5,079 nt of DNA, from contig JAAUOI010000251.1 in assembly GCA_012036375.1 (NCBI GenBank), forward strand, positions 1 to 5,079, given 5' to 3'. The position numbers and the translations under genes were made by a program. Below, piece after piece: positions 4,823 to 5,079 of this stretch; the first letter of the stretch is position 1, and every line of letters begins with the position of its first letter. The notes under the pieces were generated by a model. The model had not been told where the DNA came from. It ran no database searches and was given only the letters and a program-made list of their open reading frames with translations. This DNA comes from Allobrachymonas sp. (lineage in GTDB: Bacteria > Pseudomonadota > Gammaproteobacteria > Burkholderiales > Burkholderiaceae_C).

Positions 4823-5079
4823 GCTGGTTTGCAGGCTTTGAACAGCGGCAGTGGCAAGTGGGCGATGTGACGATTGCTGGGCGCATCGGCGGCAATCGCA
4901 GCCAACCTGCCCTGCTGCTCATCCACGGTTTTCCGCAAAGTCATGTGATGTGGCAGCGCGTGGCAGCAAAGCTTGCGCAAGATTTTTTTATCGTCATGCC
5001 GGATCTGCGCGGCTACGGCGATTCGAGCAAACTGCCTGCTTCTAGCGATCATGCCCAAGCGAGCAAGCGCGCGATGGCG
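4819..5079 (+). CDS. Alpha/beta hydrolase, N-terminal part, runs off right edge
   Basis: The ATG at 4819 overlaps the stop codon of the previous gene (ATGA), and the frame stays open for 87 codons to the window edge. The protein begins MSWFAGFEQRQWQVGDV, then PALLLIHGFPQSHVMW (residues 30-45) and FFIVMPDLRGYGDSSK (56-71), ending in ASKRAMA. HGFP at 36-39 is the oxyanion-hole motif after strand 3, and the DLRGYGDS loop with the SKRAMA helix resembles haloacetate dehalogenase and epoxide hydrolase subfamilies. The nucleophile elbow, acid and catalytic histidine lie beyond the window, so neither the reaction nor the choice of Asp or Ser nucleophile can be decided. It is cytoplasmic by lack of a signal peptide. 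No separate ribosome binding site is obvious, so translational coupling is likely. Confidence 0.88.
   Translation, partial: MSWFAGFEQRQWQVGDVTIAGRIGGNRSQPALLLIHGFPQSHVMWQRVAAKLAQDFFIVMPDLRGYGDSSKLPASSDHAQASKRAMA

Overview
This 5,079-base window reads as chromosomal housekeeping DNA from a betaproteobacterium, most likely order Burkholderiales and perhaps Comamonadaceae or a close relative. That placement rests on the protein sequences recalled for Fur, DapB, PgpA and PncC and on the divergent fur/bamE arrangement. No database search was possible.

Left half, minus strand (about 2598 down to 1): a tight cluster bamE - dapB - exbB-like, with gaps of 11 and 15 nt. It encodes an outer-membrane BAM-complex lipoprotein, the second committed enzyme of the lysine/diaminopimelate pathway, and the N-terminal part of a MotA/TolQ/ExbB-type proton channel that runs off the left edge. 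All three genes are broken as written. Five single-base indels are needed to restore family-like proteins, each assignable to a short homopolymer: one in bamE (2438-2441), one in dapB (633-634) and three in the exbB-like gene (178-181, 116-119, 86-89). Their density rises toward position 1, and dapB is normally essential, so consensus errors near a contig end explain this better than real decay.

After repair, BamE is about 475 residues. The ordinary BamE domain is followed by a Pro/Ala-rich linker of about 200 residues and a C-terminal domain of about 115 residues that looks NTF2-like (resembling the Cds6 C-terminal domain). This fusion is the most unusual biology in the window.

Centre (2599-2720): a 122-nt divergent intergenic region with back-to-back candidate -10 elements for bamE and fur and a small imperfect dyad between them.

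Right half, plus strand: intact fur (2721-3176), then an 80-nt gap holding a long hairpin with a T tail (terminator or dispersed repeat). A compact unit follows: pgpA - pncC (cinA C-terminal type) - NTF2-like protein - alpha/beta hydrolase. These are joined by a 1-nt stop/start overlap, a 16-nt gap and a 4-nt overlap, with strong GGAGG ribosome binding sites before the second and third genes. The last gene is cut by the right edge. The unit mixes phosphatidylglycerol synthesis, NMN salvage and two accessory proteins of unknown substrate. No RNA genes, CRISPR arrays, insertion sequences or phage genes were seen.
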